Shown piece after piece: positions 1-9,028 of a stretch of DNA of 64,000 nucleotides. Under the pieces are notes generated by a model. It was not told the origin of the DNA. It worked only from the letters and a program-made list of their open reading frames with translations, and made no database searches. The translations under genes and the position numbers were made by a program. Source of the stretch: Pannonibacter phragmitetus_B (lineage in GTDB: Bacteria > Pseudomonadota > Alphaproteobacteria > Rhizobiales > Stappiaceae); contig NZ_JBNINT010000001.1 of NCBI RefSeq assembly GCF_050510895.1, forward strand, positions 3,782,001 through 3,846,000. The letters are read 5' to 3'. Position 1 is the first letter of the stretch; every line of letters begins with the position of its first letter.

Positions 1-4
1 ATTT

Positions 5-41
5 CAGGGCCTTACGCTTACGCGTGAGGCCCTGTTCTTTT
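5..41 (+). terminator. Rho-independent terminator of a gene left of the window
   Basis: A 13-bp stem with one G-T pair (arms 5-17 and 22-34) closes a 4-base loop and is followed by TTCTTTT on the plus strand. The T-tract side shows that it ends a plus-strand transcript entering from the left, facing the cobM end at 61. Confidence 0.75.
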
Positions 42-60
42 CAAGCTGACGCTTGCGGCG

Positions 61-827
61 TCATAAGCCCTCCCGGCCCCTGAAGCGGCGCTGATAGGCC
101 GGATCGTAGAGCGCGCTTTCGCGGAATTCCTTCGCGCCAAGCCTATGGCCGACAAAGATCAGCGCCGTGCGCTCGATCGGGTTTTCCGCCACCTTGGCAC
201 AGATATCCGCCAGCGTGCCGGAGACGATCCGTTCATCCGGCCAGGAGGCCTTGACGACAATGGCAACCGGGCAATCTGCGCCATAGAGCGGGGTCAGTTC
301 CGCCACCACCTTGTCGAGCGCATGGATGGCGAGGTGGATCGCCAGTGTCGCGCCGGTGGCACCGAAACGGTCGAGCGTTTCCCCTCCGGCATGGGCGAGG
401 CCCGGCCAGACACGCGGGTGAGAATAAGGCTCTGGGCCTCCGCCGGGATCGTCAGCTCGCGCCCGAGGGCCGAGGCAGCCGCAGCAAAGGCAGGCACACC
501 CGGTGTCATGGTGTAGCCGATGCCCAGCCGGTCCAGCCGCCGGATCTGCTCGGCCACCGCGCTCCAGACCGAGAGGTCGCCTGAGTGCAGGCGGGCAACA
601 TCCTGCCCGTTTTGAGAAGCGCGCACGAACTCGGCCTCGATCTCGTCAAGCGACAGCGGCGCCGTGTCGATGATCCGCGCACCTTCCGGGCAGAAAGCCA
701 GAAGCTCTTCCGAGACGAGAGACCCGGCATATAGGCAGACCGGGCAGCTTTCGATCAGGCTGCGGCCCCGGACGGTGATCAGATCAGCCGCGCCCGGGCC
801 TGCGCCGATAAAATGGACCTTCATCAT
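61..827 (-). CDS. cobM: Precorrin-4 C11-methyltransferase, split by a one-base deletion
   Basis: CobM transfers a methyl group from S-adenosylmethionine to C11 of precorrin-4 in aerobic cobalamin synthesis. The N-terminal part shows the SAM-binding start KVHFIGAGPGAADLIT and the LHSGDLSVW and TPGVPAFAAAA loops typical of the uroporphyrin-III C-methyltransferase superfamily. The frame breaks at the GGGG run (minus strand) at 381-384. Adding one G rejoins it to the C-terminal part (VAELTPLYG to RRFRGREGL), giving 255 residues, the usual family length. The start ATGATG at 827 overlaps the cobL stop, so the two are translationally coupled. The break is most likely a sequencing error. Confidence 0.9.
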
Positions 828-2094
828 TCTTCCTCTTTGCTTGGGCGTTCATCCACCGGGGGCTTCGCCCAGCTCCATTGGGTAACGGGCATGGCCGGCC
901 GCCAGCCGTGCATCGAGCCGATGGGTGAGGCGCGGGCGATTTCAATGCGCGTTAGCGAGCCGCCGTTGCGGGCATGCAGGGCAAGAAGCACGGCTTCCAT
1001 CTCTGTCGTGACCGCATTGGCCACAAGCCGCCCGCCCGGCTTCAGCCGTTCGATGACCGTCTCCATGACACCGGGGTTCGTGCCACCCCCGCCAACGAAC
1101 ACGGCATCGGGCGCAGGCAGATCCGCCAGCGCTGCCGGCGCCTCGCCCTCGGTCACCTGCAGGCCGGGCACGCCGAAGCTTACGGCATTGCGGCGGATGC
1201 GGGAGGCGCGTTCGCCATCGCTTTCAATGGCAATGGCCCTGAGCGAAACATCTGCCAGCATCCATTCGATGCTGACCGAACCGGAACCACCGCCAACATC
1301 CCACAGCAGTTCCCCATGCCGGGGGCAAGGGCGGAGAGGGTCAGCGCTCTGACCTCGCGCTTGGTGATCTGGCCATCATGCTCGAACAGCGCATCATCCA
1401 GCCCCGGAGCATAGGGCAGCACCCGCGCGCCCGGAGCAGCCAGCACCTCGATGGCGCAGACATTCAGCGCATGGAAATCCTGAGGCGCAAACGTCTCTGC
1501 CCTCTGGCAGCTGATGCGCTCCCTGTCCCCGCCGAGCGCCTCCAGCACATGAACCTGCGAGGCGCCGAAGCCATCCCCGGTCAGAAGACCTGCGATGGCG
1601 GCAGGTCCGTGCTCATCCGAAGTCAGCGCAATTATGCGGGCACCGGGGTGGAGATGCGGGCGGATCAGCTCCACCGGGCGGCCATGCACGGACACACAGA
1701 CCGTCTCCGCCAGAGCCCAGCCAAGGCGTGACGCGGCCAGGCTGAAGGAAGACGGGTGCGGAATGACCCGCATCTCGGCGGCCGATATCCGGCGGGCAAG
1801 CGTCGCCCCTGCGCCATAAAGAAACGGGTCCCCGGAAGCCAGAACAACAACCGCCCGCCCGCGTTCGGCAGCAACCGCTTCCACCGAACGCTCGAACGGG
1901 CTGAGCCAGGGCCGGGCCTCGCCCGTGACCGCCGCCCCGGCAAGATCGAGATGCCGGACACCGCCAAAGACCACCTCCGCCGCTGCGAGCGCTGCCTTGG
2001 CAGCCTCGCCAATGCCCGCTAAACCATCCTCACCGATGCCGATGATGGTCAGCCAGGGATGCTGGGGAGACGGCGGGAGATCACGCTTGGACAA
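824..2094 (-). CDS. cobL: Precorrin-6B C5,15-methyltransferase (decarboxylating), split by a one-base deletion
   Basis: CobL methylates C5 and C15 of precorrin-6B and decarboxylates the C12 acetate. It is a CbiE-CbiT fusion: the CbiE-type domain runs from WLTIIGIGEDGL to about residue 200, and the CbiT SAM domain follows with WDVGGGSGS and VFVGGGG. The frame is lost at the run of five G at 1321-1325 (plus strand); one extra base rejoins a 423-residue protein. An in-frame stop lies two codons upstream, so the TTG at 2092-2094 is the only possible start. A GAGGA motif precedes it inside the opposing cobK gene. Its stop overlaps the cobM start. Confidence 0.9.
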
Positions 2095-2857
2095 GAGTCA
2101 TATCCTCATTCTGGCAGGCACGGCGGAGGCGCGGGCACTGGCGGAACAGCTTGTCCTGCGCACGGACCTGACGGTTACCCTGTCGCTTGCGGGCCGCACG
2201 CAACATCCGGCAGCCCTGCCCGGCCACGTCCGCTCCGGCGGCTTCGGCGGCGCCGATGGGCTTGCGGATTATCTGAGACGGCAAAACATCCACCTTCTGA
2301 TCGACGCCACCCATCCCTTTGCAGCGCGCATCTCGCACAATGCTGCTGAGGCGGCGGCGCGCCTTGGCCTGCCGCTCCTGAAAGTCGAACGCCCGCCCTG
2401 GGTGCCGGAGGAGGGTGACAGATGGACCAGCGTCCGGACGGTGCCGGAGGCCGTTGCGGCGCTGGGAGCCAGCCAGCGGCGTGTGTTTCTGGCAACCGGC
2501 CGGCAGGAAGCTGCGGCAGTCAACAGCGCGCCCCAGCATGTTTATCTGGTGCGCAGCGTCGATCCGGTCGATCCGCCGCTCACCGTTCCCCATGCCACCT
2601 GCATTCTGGGCCGCGGGCCCTTTGGCCTCGACGAGGAACTGGAACTGCTGCGGCAGCACCGGATTGACGTCATCATTTGCAAGAACAGCGGCGGCAAGGC
2701 CACCTTTGCCAAGCTGGAGGCCGCGCGCCAGCTGGGGCTTGAGGTCATCATGGTCGAGCGCAGCAGCACGGCAGCGGCCCTCACCGCAGGCACTGCCGGG
2801 GAAGCCTTGCGCCTGATTGATCACCTGCTGCCTCCACCAGAAAAGCGCGGCGTATAG
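2087..2857 (+). CDS. cobK: Precorrin-6A reductase
   Basis: CobK reduces precorrin-6A to precorrin-6B with NADPH. The protein starts with HILILAGTAEARALA, the characteristic N-terminal nucleotide-binding segment, and carries DATHPFAARIS and ICKNSGGKATFAKLEAA, both conserved in CobK/CbiJ; about 256 residues is normal. The frame is open further upstream, but homology begins at the TTG at 2087, preceded by GGGAGA. It is the only cob gene here on the plus strand: its start overlaps the cobL start on the other strand and its 3' end overlaps the cobJ end by 37 bases. Confidence 0.88.
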   Translation: MDKSHILILAGTAEARALAEQLVLRTDLTVTLSLAGRTQHPAALPGHVRSGGFGGADGLADYLRRQNIHLLIDATHPFAARISHNAAEAAARLGLPLLKVERPPWVPEEGDRWTSVRTVPEAVAALGASQRRVFLATGRQEAAAVNSAPQHVYLVRSVDPVDPPLTVPHATCILGRGPFGLDEELELLRQHRIDVIICKNSGGKATFAKLEAARQLGLEVIMVERSSTAAALTAGTAGEALRLIDHLLPPPEKRGV

Positions 2858-3585
2858 ACGAGATCCGGGCGGCCCTCGCGCGGCACGCGCCGTGTCTCTT
2901 CCGAGCCGATGATGACGCAGGTGGCCATATCCGCCATGCTTGCTTTGGCCTCAGAGAGGGTAGAGACCACGATCCGTTCATCCGGACGCCCCGCAGCGCG
3001 GCCGAAGATGACCAGCGTCCGAGGCGGGAGCACGCCGCGCAACAGCTCGAAAGCCCGGTCCAGCTGCCAGGGCCGGGCCTTGCTGACCGGATTGTAGAAG
3101 GCCATGACAAACCCTGCCTCGGCGGCAAGACGCAGCCGCTTTTCAATCAGCGGCCAAGGCTTCAGATTGTCGGAAAGGGAGATGGCGCAGAAGTCATGGC
3201 CGAGCGGCGCGCCAATCCGGGCAGCAACGGCCAGCATGGCGGTGATGCCCGGAACAATGACGAGATCGACCTGCTTCCAGCCGTCCGGCCCATGCTCGAT
3301 GGCCTCGCACACGGCTGCCGCCATGGCAAAGACGCCCGGGTCCCCGCCGGAGACCATGCAGACCCGCTCACCCCTGACGGCTCTCTCCAGCGCATCACGG
3401 GCACGGGCCAGTTCTTCCCGGTTGTCCGAGGCGATCCGCATCTGGTCCGGGCGCAGGGTGAGCCGCTCCAGATAGGGCAGATAGCCAAGGAAAGCCGTTG
3501 AATCATCAACGGCAGCCTGGGCTTCCGGCGTCATCTGGTCCGGGTTGCCGGGCCCGGTGCCAATCACATAGAGACGGCCGGTCAC
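2821..3585 (-). CDS. cobJ: Precorrin-3B C17-methyltransferase
   Basis: CobJ adds the C17 methyl and drives ring contraction of precorrin-3B to precorrin-4. At 254 residues it is full length for the short form. It shows the SAM-binding start LYVIGTGPGNPDQMTPEA, the MVSGGDPGVFAMA loop near residue 90 and VPGITAMLAVAARIGAP. The ATG start overlaps the stop of cobI by 4 bases, placing it in the cobF-G-H-I-J transcription unit. Its end runs into the convergent cobK gene. Confidence 0.93.
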   Translation of the reverse strand: MTGRLYVIGTGPGNPDQMTPEAQAAVDDSTAFLGYLPYLERLTLRPDQMRIASDNREELARARDALERAVRGERVCMVSGGDPGVFAMAAAVCEAIEHGPDGWKQVDLVIVPGITAMLAVAARIGAPLGHDFCAISLSDNLKPWPLIEKRLRLAAEAGFVMAFYNPVSKARPWQLDRAFELLRGVLPPRTLVIFGRAAGRPDERIVVSTLSEAKASMADMATCVIIGSEETRRVPREGRPDLVYTPRFSGGGSR

Positions 3586-4343
3586 GGCTGCCCGCTCCAG
3601 CCCGGCACGAGCACCAGCGAGAAGTAGGGCGCCACGTCATCCGGCTTGGCAGCCAGGCGCATCACCTTTTCTGCTGCCATGGTGCCGCGCTCCACATAGA
3701 TGGCGTCCTCAAGGCGTCCGCAAGCCGCCAGCGCCCGCCGGACTTTCGGCAGGTTCCGGCCGATCTTCATGATCACTGCCGCTTCCGTATCGGCGAGCCG
3801 GCGCTGCAACTCCGCTTCGGCCATGGTGCCCGGAAGCACGGACAGGACATCATCGCCCTGCGCAATGGGAACGCCGGTGCGCGACCAGCAGCCGGACATC
3901 GCCGTGATGCCGGGAATGACCTCGACGTCAAACCGGTCCGCCAGCCGCACATGCATGTGCATGTAGGAGCCGTAGAACATCGGATCGCCTTCGGACAGAA
4001 CCGCGACCGTGCGTCCGGCACTCAGATGCGCGGCGATGGCCTCTGCCGATTCCTCGTAAAAGGCTTCAAGGCAGGAGGTATAGGCCTCCTCGTGCTTGTC
4101 GATTTCGGTGGTGACCGGATAGTAAAGCGGCAGTTCCTCCACGCCCGGCCGGATCAGATGCTCAGCGATCCGGCGCCCGTTTCCGCTGCGCCCCGCCTTG
4201 GCGAACCAGGCGATCACATCCGCCTCACCCAATATGCGCACGGCCTTGACGGTCATCAGTTCCGGGTCACCGGGGCCGGTGCCGACGCCATAGAGCCGTC
4301 CGGCTGAAGAGTTGCCGCCGGTCAAATTCATCTGGGCTGTCAC
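3582..4343 (-). CDS. cobI: Precorrin-2 C20-methyltransferase
   Basis: CobI methylates C20 of precorrin-2 to give precorrin-3A. The 253-residue product has LYGVGTGPGDPELMTVKAV at the start, the LSEGDPMFYGSYMHMH loop near residue 125 and IPGITAMSGCWSRTG, all typical of CobI/CbiL. It overlaps cobH upstream and cobJ downstream by 4 bases each, which indicates tight translational coupling. Confidence 0.93.
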   Translation of the reverse strand: MTAQMNLTGGNSSAGRLYGVGTGPGDPELMTVKAVRILGEADVIAWFAKAGRSGNGRRIAEHLIRPGVEELPLYYPVTTEIDKHEEAYTSCLEAFYEESAEAIAAHLSAGRTVAVLSEGDPMFYGSYMHMHVRLADRFDVEVIPGITAMSGCWSRTGVPIAQGDDVLSVLPGTMAEAELQRRLADTEAAVIMKIGRNLPKVRRALAACGRLEDAIYVERGTMAAEKVMRLAAKPDDVAPYFSLVLVPGWSGQP

Positions 4344-4972
4344 AATCCGGGCCTCGCAAGAGCATTGATGGCAGCTGCGGTCATCGCGCTGCCGCCAAGA
4401 CGGCCACGGACGATTGCGAAGGGCACGCCATAGGAATTGTCAGCCAGCGCATCCTTGGATTCGGCAGCGCCGACGAAGCCGACCGGCATGCCAAGGATCG
4501 CGGCCGGCTTCGGCGCGCCGTCGCGCAGCAGCTCAAGAAGAAAGAAAAGGGCGGTGGGCGCATTGCCAATGGCCACGACAGAGCCAGCCATCCGGTCCAG
4601 CCAGAGCCGGATCGCCGCTGCCGAACGGGTGTTGCCGATTTCAGCTGCAATTTCCGGCGTGCGCGGATCGCGCAGAGTGCAAATGACTTCGTTGCTGGCC
4701 GGCAGACGGGCTGCCGTGACACCGCGTGCCACCATTTCCGCATCACAGAACACTGGCGCCCCGGCCAGCAGCGCTTCGCGTGCCGCAGACACGAAATCCG
4801 GCGAGAAATGAAACTCCCGGCCCGCTTCCACCAGACCGCAGGCGTGGATCATGCGCACGGCAACATCCGCCTCAGCTTCGGAGAACCGCGACAGGTCCGC
4901 TTCCGCCCGGATGATCGAGAAGGACTTCTCGTAAATCGCCGTTCCATCCTTGATGTAGTCGTAGTGCATCAT
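4340..4972 (-). CDS. cobH: Precorrin-8X methylmutase
   Basis: CobH moves the C11 methyl of precorrin-8X to C12, giving hydrogenobyrinic acid. The 210-residue protein has the usual N-terminus DYIKDGTAIYEKSFSIIRAE, and the MIHACGLVE segment near residue 43 holds the catalytic His known from the family. The IGNAPTALFFLLEL and GFVGAAESK motifs follow. Its stop overlaps the cobI start; cobG lies 10 bases upstream. Confidence 0.94.
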   Translation of the reverse strand: MMHYDYIKDGTAIYEKSFSIIRAEADLSRFSEAEADVAVRMIHACGLVEAGREFHFSPDFVSAAREALLAGAPVFCDAEMVARGVTAARLPASNEVICTLRDPRTPEIAAEIGNTRSAAAIRLWLDRMAGSVVAIGNAPTALFFLLELLRDGAPKPAAILGMPVGFVGAAESKDALADNSYGVPFAIVRGRLGGSAMTAAAINALARPGL

Positions 4973-4982
4973 GTCCTTTCCT

Positions 4983-6335
4983 TCAGGGCGCCGTGCCGAA
5001 GATGGCAGCCCCGCTCAGGCTGAGGGCCTGCGCTGCGGTTTGCCCTGACTGCCGGTGCTGCGCAATGCCTTGCTGCAAGGCCGGAAGCAGAGCCCGGAAT
5101 TCCTCCAGAGATATATTGAGATCCGAAGCATCCCCTGCCCGCCCGGCCAGTACAATCCGCAGACCTGCGTCTGTGCCAGTAACCGTGAGCAGAGCGGGGG
5201 ACGGGTGCGCGCATCCTTTGGTGCAGCCGGACAGATGCACCGTGCATGAGCCATCCAGCAAATCCGGCGCCTCTTCGGCCAGTAGTCCAGCAAGTTCCTG
5301 CGTGTCGAGACGCCCTGCCGCGCAAAAGCCTGTTCCCGGGCAGGCCGAGACCGAATTCATCGGATCGTCCGGGCGGGTGATGAACCCTTGCTCCGCAGCA
5401 AGCCTTGCTGCGGCCGGGATGGCGCCATCCGGGAGCCCCAGCACCAGAAGCGCATGGTCCGGAGCCAGCCGGATTTCCGTTGCGCCGAGGCCGGAAAGGC
5501 CAGCCATCAGGCTCACCAGCTCACCGGCATGCATGCGGCCAAACGCCAGCCGGAGGCCGAGCACGGCAGAGCTGCCATTGCCGATCACGCCTGCGGGATT
5601 GACTGGGCCAGCCTTCAGCTCCGCCGGAAAACACGCTTCGTCCAACGCTGGCACAAGCGCTGTGATGTCACGCCCGCGGCTGGCGCTGCCTTGCGCGTGG
5701 AGCAGCTCAAGCAGGGCGATGACATGGCTGACGGCTTGCGCTTCGTCCACCAGTGCGGCAGGCCTTGCCGTCCGCGCATCTCCGGCAAGCGCAATGCGCC
5801 AGAGCACCTTGCCCCCATGCCGGACAGCATCAAGGCGCAGGTCAGAAATGGCATCTGACAGATTGAAAAGCCCGCCGCCATTGACGGTGATGGCTAGTTT
5901 CGGCGCAAGAGCGAGTGCGGGAGTATGCTGGCGGATCGCATCGCGGATCTGGTCTGCGATCGCGGACCCATCGGCAACTTCGGCGCAATCCAGCCCGGCC
6001 AGCGGCGGCGTTTCCACCGCCGTACCGGAGCGGATTTCGATGCCGGCCCGAGACAACTCTGCCGAAAGCTGCTGCGCGGCACCCTGATGCGTCAGCCCTC
6101 GGATCTGAAGGTTGCCGCGTGCGGTTACATCCAGCAAGCCATTGCCGAATGTCCTGGCGAGCTCCGCAAGGGTGCCCCATTGCGAGGGCGTCAGACCGGC
6201 AGCGGCAGGACGGAGCCGGACGAGCAGACCGTCCCCTGTCGGCATCGGGTTCACAAGCGAAGGGCAGGCCCCGCGCCTGACGGGAAAGCGAGGTGCGGCT
6301 TCAGAAGCGCCGCAGGAGGTGTCCGGCTGGGTCAC
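4983..6335 (-). CDS. cobG: Precorrin-3B synthase (oxygen-dependent ring hydroxylase)
   Basis: CobG converts precorrin-3A to precorrin-3B using oxygen, so its presence marks the aerobic cobalamin route. It belongs to the sulfite/nitrite reductase ferredoxin-like superfamily. The 450-residue product has two half domains, and the cluster cysteines lie in SACPGTGFC and HLSGCTKGCAHP in the C-terminal half. It starts 4 bases inside the end of cobF. N-terminal FPVRRGACPSL and TGDGLLVRLRP are also family features. Confidence 0.92.
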   Translation of the reverse strand: MTQPDTSCGASEAAPRFPVRRGACPSLVNPMPTGDGLLVRLRPAAAGLTPSQWGTLAELARTFGNGLLDVTARGNLQIRGLTHQGAAQQLSAELSRAGIEIRSGTAVETPPLAGLDCAEVADGSAIADQIRDAIRQHTPALALAPKLAITVNGGGLFNLSDAISDLRLDAVRHGGKVLWRIALAGDARTARPAALVDEAQAVSHVIALLELLHAQGSASRGRDITALVPALDEACFPAELKAGPVNPAGVIGNGSSAVLGLRLAFGRMHAGELVSLMAGLSGLGATEIRLAPDHALLVLGLPDGAIPAAARLAAEQGFITRPDDPMNSVSACPGTGFCAAGRLDTQELAGLLAEEAPDLLDGSCTVHLSGCTKGCAHPSPALLTVTGTDAGLRIVLAGRAGDASDLNISLEEFRALLPALQQGIAQHRQSGQTAAQALSLSGAAIFGTAP

Positions 6336-7120
6336 GGCTGGGCCTCCCCGTCTTCCGGACCTGCCTTGCGGCGGATCAGGTAGGTATCCATGATCCAGCC
6401 ATGTTCGGCCCGTGCCGCAGCCCGGACCCTTGAAATGTCTGGTGCAATTTCGCCCAGCCGCCCTGACAGCACGGTCTCCATGCTGGTGCCAAGATAGGCC
6501 CCCCAGAAGATTTCCGCATCCGGGTCAGCCACGGTCTCATAGGCCTGAATACCGTCGAGCAGAATGGCAGCGTCGTTCACGCCTTCCGGCCACCCTTCCG
6601 CCAGCCGCCGTCCGGTCGTGATCTGTACGGGCTCACCGATCCGGTTCAGGGGAATGCGATGCCTTGCGCAGAGCACCTGCAGACTGCTGATGCCGGGAAT
6701 AACGTCATAATCGAAGGCCACATGGCCGCGGGCACGCACATGCTCGATGATCCGGATGGTGCTGTCATAAAGCATGGGGTCACCCCACACGAGCAGCCCG
6801 GCGGTTTCACCCTCCCCGGTCTCTTCGCTCAACAGCCTTTCGTAGATCCCGGCAATCGCCTCATGCCAGTCCTTGACGGCACCGGCATAGGCTCCGTCCT
6901 GCCGTCTTGCAGGAATGTCGAAATGGATCAGGCGCGGCTGCTTTCCTTCGATGAAACGGGCGCAGATGTCCTCACGAAGCCCGGCCAGAAAGCTCTTCTC
7001 TTCGCCTTTCACGGGGATGAAAAACACGTCACAGGTGTTGAGGGCGTTCACCGCCTCAATAGTCAGGTGCTCGGGGTTGCCAGCGCCAATCCCGATGACA
7101 CGAATGCGTCTCGCCATCAT
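6332..7120 (-). CDS. cobF: Precorrin-6A synthase (deacetylating), C1-methyltransferase
   Basis: CobF methylates C1 of precorrin-5 and removes the acetyl group extruded at ring contraction. The SAM methyltransferase fold is visible as VIGIGAGNPEHLTIEAVN at the start, LLVWGDPMLYDST in the middle and VIPGISSLQVLCARHRIPLN. The frame is open to 7219, but homology begins at the tandem ATGATG at 7115-7120, directly preceded by GGGGGA; this gives 262 residues. It is the first gene of the cobF-G-H-I-J unit. I see no cobalamin riboswitch core in the 240 bases upstream. Confidence 0.9.
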   Translation of the reverse strand: MMARRIRVIGIGAGNPEHLTIEAVNALNTCDVFFIPVKGEEKSFLAGLREDICARFIEGKQPRLIHFDIPARRQDGAYAGAVKDWHEAIAGIYERLLSEETGEGETAGLLVWGDPMLYDSTIRIIEHVRARGHVAFDYDVIPGISSLQVLCARHRIPLNRIGEPVQITTGRRLAEGWPEGVNDAAILLDGIQAYETVADPDAEIFWGAYLGTSMETVLSGRLGEIAPDISRVRAAARAEHGWIMDTYLIRRKAGPEDGEAQP

Positions 7121-7293
7121 TCCCCCGTGCGCCCAGCGCTCCCGGCCCGCGTCCCTGTATGGGTCCCGCGTGAAGTTCCAAGGGGTGCATGGCTCTGCCA
7201 GCACCCTGAGCCGCGACATTAGCCTGCCGCCGCCCCGAAGGCCAGCCGCAAGGCCTGCGGCAGTTTCCTCCTTTTAGCCAACAGGCCTGCCGC

Positions 7294-7330
7294 AAAACAA
7301 AAAACCCGGCCGCAGTCTCCTGCAGCCGGG
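7294..7330 (-). terminator. Rho-independent terminator of the GMC oxidoreductase gene
   Basis: On the minus strand a CCCGGC/GCCGGG stem extended by GCAG/CTGC (7305-7330) is followed by the T-tract complementary to the A-rich stretch at 7294-7304. It lies about 30 bases past the stop at 7359 and separates that unit from cobF. Confidence 0.8.
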
Positions 7331-7358
7331 GCGAGAGGCATGGCTTCAAGCCGGCAGA

Positions 7359-9008
7359 TCAGGCATCCGCCTTGATCATGTCCGCTGCCTTTTCCGCGAT
7401 CATGATGACAGGCGCGTTGGTGTTGCCGGTTGGCACATCCGGCATGATCGAGGCATCGGCGATGCGCAGGCCGTCAATCCCGCGCACACGCAGCTGCGCA
7501 TCCACGACCGACAGCTCATCCTCACCCATCTTGCAGGTGCCGCACTGGTGGTGATAGGTCACCAGCGCCGAGCGGGCATAGTCAGCCAGCGCCTCATCCG
7601 ACTGGGCATCAGGCCCCGGATAGATCTCCCGCTTCACCCAGGCCTTCAATGACGGCTGCTCCGCCACCTCGCGCAGCAGGCGGATGCAATGGACGAGGGC
7701 ATCCACATCCTCCTTCGCGGAGAGAAGCTGCGGGTCGAGCAGCAGTTCCGCATCCGGATCAGCCGAGGAAAGCCGCAGCGTACCGCGGGAAACGGGCCGC
7801 ACGCCGCCTGCGTTGAAAGTAAAGCCGTTGCTGACCGAAGCATCCTGCCCTTCCACATAGGTGGGCACATGAAAGCCGAGCGGCTGCAGGTCCGGCTCCG
7901 GCAGGTCCGGCTTCGTCTTGGCGAAGAGTTGCACATGCAGGACGGTCAGGCCCGGATCCTGTGGCGGCGGCACGGGCTGGGAAGCTTCCCAGATGACCGG
8001 CAGCAGGGTGTGGTCATGCAGATTTTCGCCAACACCCGGCAGGTCGAGCTTCACCTCGATGCCCATCTCCTCCAGATGCGCTTTCGGGCCAACACCGGAG
8101 AGCATGAGCATGCGCGGGCTTTCGATGGCACCGCCCGTCAACACCACTTCCTTTGCCGCCTTGACCGTATGGGTCTTGCTGTCCTGCATGTAGGTGACGC
8201 CGGTAGCGCGGCCGTTTTCGATCTCCACCTTCAGCACGCGGGCATTGGTGATGAGCGTCAGGTTGGGCCGCTCCAGCGCCGGGCGCAGGAAGGCAACCGC
8301 CGTGGACTGGCGCTTGCCATCCTTGATGTTGAGGTGGCAGTAGCCTGCCCCCATCTGGCTTTCGCCGTTGCAATCCGGATTGTCCGCGTGGCCAGCCTCG
8401 ATGGCCGCATCGCGCATGGCCTTGCAGACAGGGTGCGGGTTGATCTTCGACTGCACATGCAGCGGCCCGCCTTTGGCGTGATAGGCCGAGGCCTCGCCAT
8501 CATAATCCTCGGACTTGAGGAAATAGGGCAGCACGTCCTTCCAGGCCCAGCCCTCGTTGCCGAAGGAAGCCCAGCGGTCATAATCCGTCGGCGCGCCGCG
8601 CACATAGATCATGCCGTTGAGCGAGGACGATCCGCCCAGCGTCTTGCCGCGTGGCCAATCAATCCGCCGCCCGTTCGCATGTTTCTGCGGCACGGTGCGG
8701 TACGCCCAGTCATATTCCGAACGCCACAGCTCGATTAGCCGGACCGGGCTGGAGATGGCTTCGCTGTTATCGGGGCCACCGGCCTCGATCAGCAGCACCT
8801 TCGCCCCCGATTCGCTGAGCCTTGCGGCCAGCACGCAACCGGCGCTGCCTGCCCCGCAAATGATGTAGTCAAAGCTGCCATCCAGCGCTTCGGCCGTGTT
8901 GATGGACGCGCCCGGCAGACCGTTGGCCAGCACCAGCACACCGCTGGCGACCGCCACCTTGCCGATGAAACTGCGGCGGGTAAGCCCGTTTGCTGTTTCA
9001 GTGCTCAT
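7359..9008 (-). CDS. GMC-family FAD oxidoreductase with Tat signal
   Basis: A glucose-methanol-choline type flavoprotein that probably oxidises an alcohol to an aldehyde in the periplasm. The ATG at 9008 is chosen because GGAGG precedes it and the peptide then starts with a twin-arginine signal (LTRRSFIGKVAVASG). The FAD Rossmann motif DYIICGAGSAGCVLAARL follows at about residue 45. The GMC signatures GGSSSLNGMIYVRG and GAIESPRMLMLSGVG are present, and the C-terminus has HQCGTCKMG and GNTNAPVIMIAEKAA. Total length is 549 residues. The aldehyde dehydrogenase gene lies only 20 bases upstream on the same strand, suggesting consecutive alcohol and aldehyde oxidation. The substrate is unknown. Confidence 0.85.
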   Translation of the reverse strand: MSTETANGLTRRSFIGKVAVASGVLVLANGLPGASINTAEALDGSFDYIICGAGSAGCVLAARLSESGAKVLLIEAGGPDNSEAISSPVRLIELWRSEYDWAYRTVPQKHANGRRIDWPRGKTLGGSSSLNGMIYVRGAPTDYDRWASFGNEGWAWKDVLPYFLKSEDYDGEASAYHAKGGPLHVQSKINPHPVCKAMRDAAIEAGHADNPDCNGESQMGAGYCHLNIKDGKRQSTAVAFLRPALERPNLTLITNARVLKVEIENGRATGVTYMQDSKTHTVKAAKEVVLTGGAIESPRMLMLSGVGPKAHLEEMGIEVKLDLPGVGENLHDHTLLPVIWEASQPVPPPQDPGLTVLHVQLFAKTKPDLPEPDLQPLGFHVPTYVEGQDASVSNGFTFNAGGVRPVSRGTLRLSSADPDAELLLDPQLLSAKEDVDALVHCIRLLREVAEQPSLKAWVKREIYPGPDAQSDEALADYARSALVTYHHQCGTCKMGEDELSVVDAQLRVRGIDGLRIADASIMPDVPTGNTNAPVIMIAEKAADMIKADA

Positions 9009-9028
9009 GGTTTTTCCTCCCGCCCCTT

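Noticed and set aside
7121..7358. Possible cobalamin riboswitch upstream of cobF
   Set aside because: The B12-box and the CCCGCAACTG core were not found on the minus strand. Only a terminator for the neighbouring gene is present.
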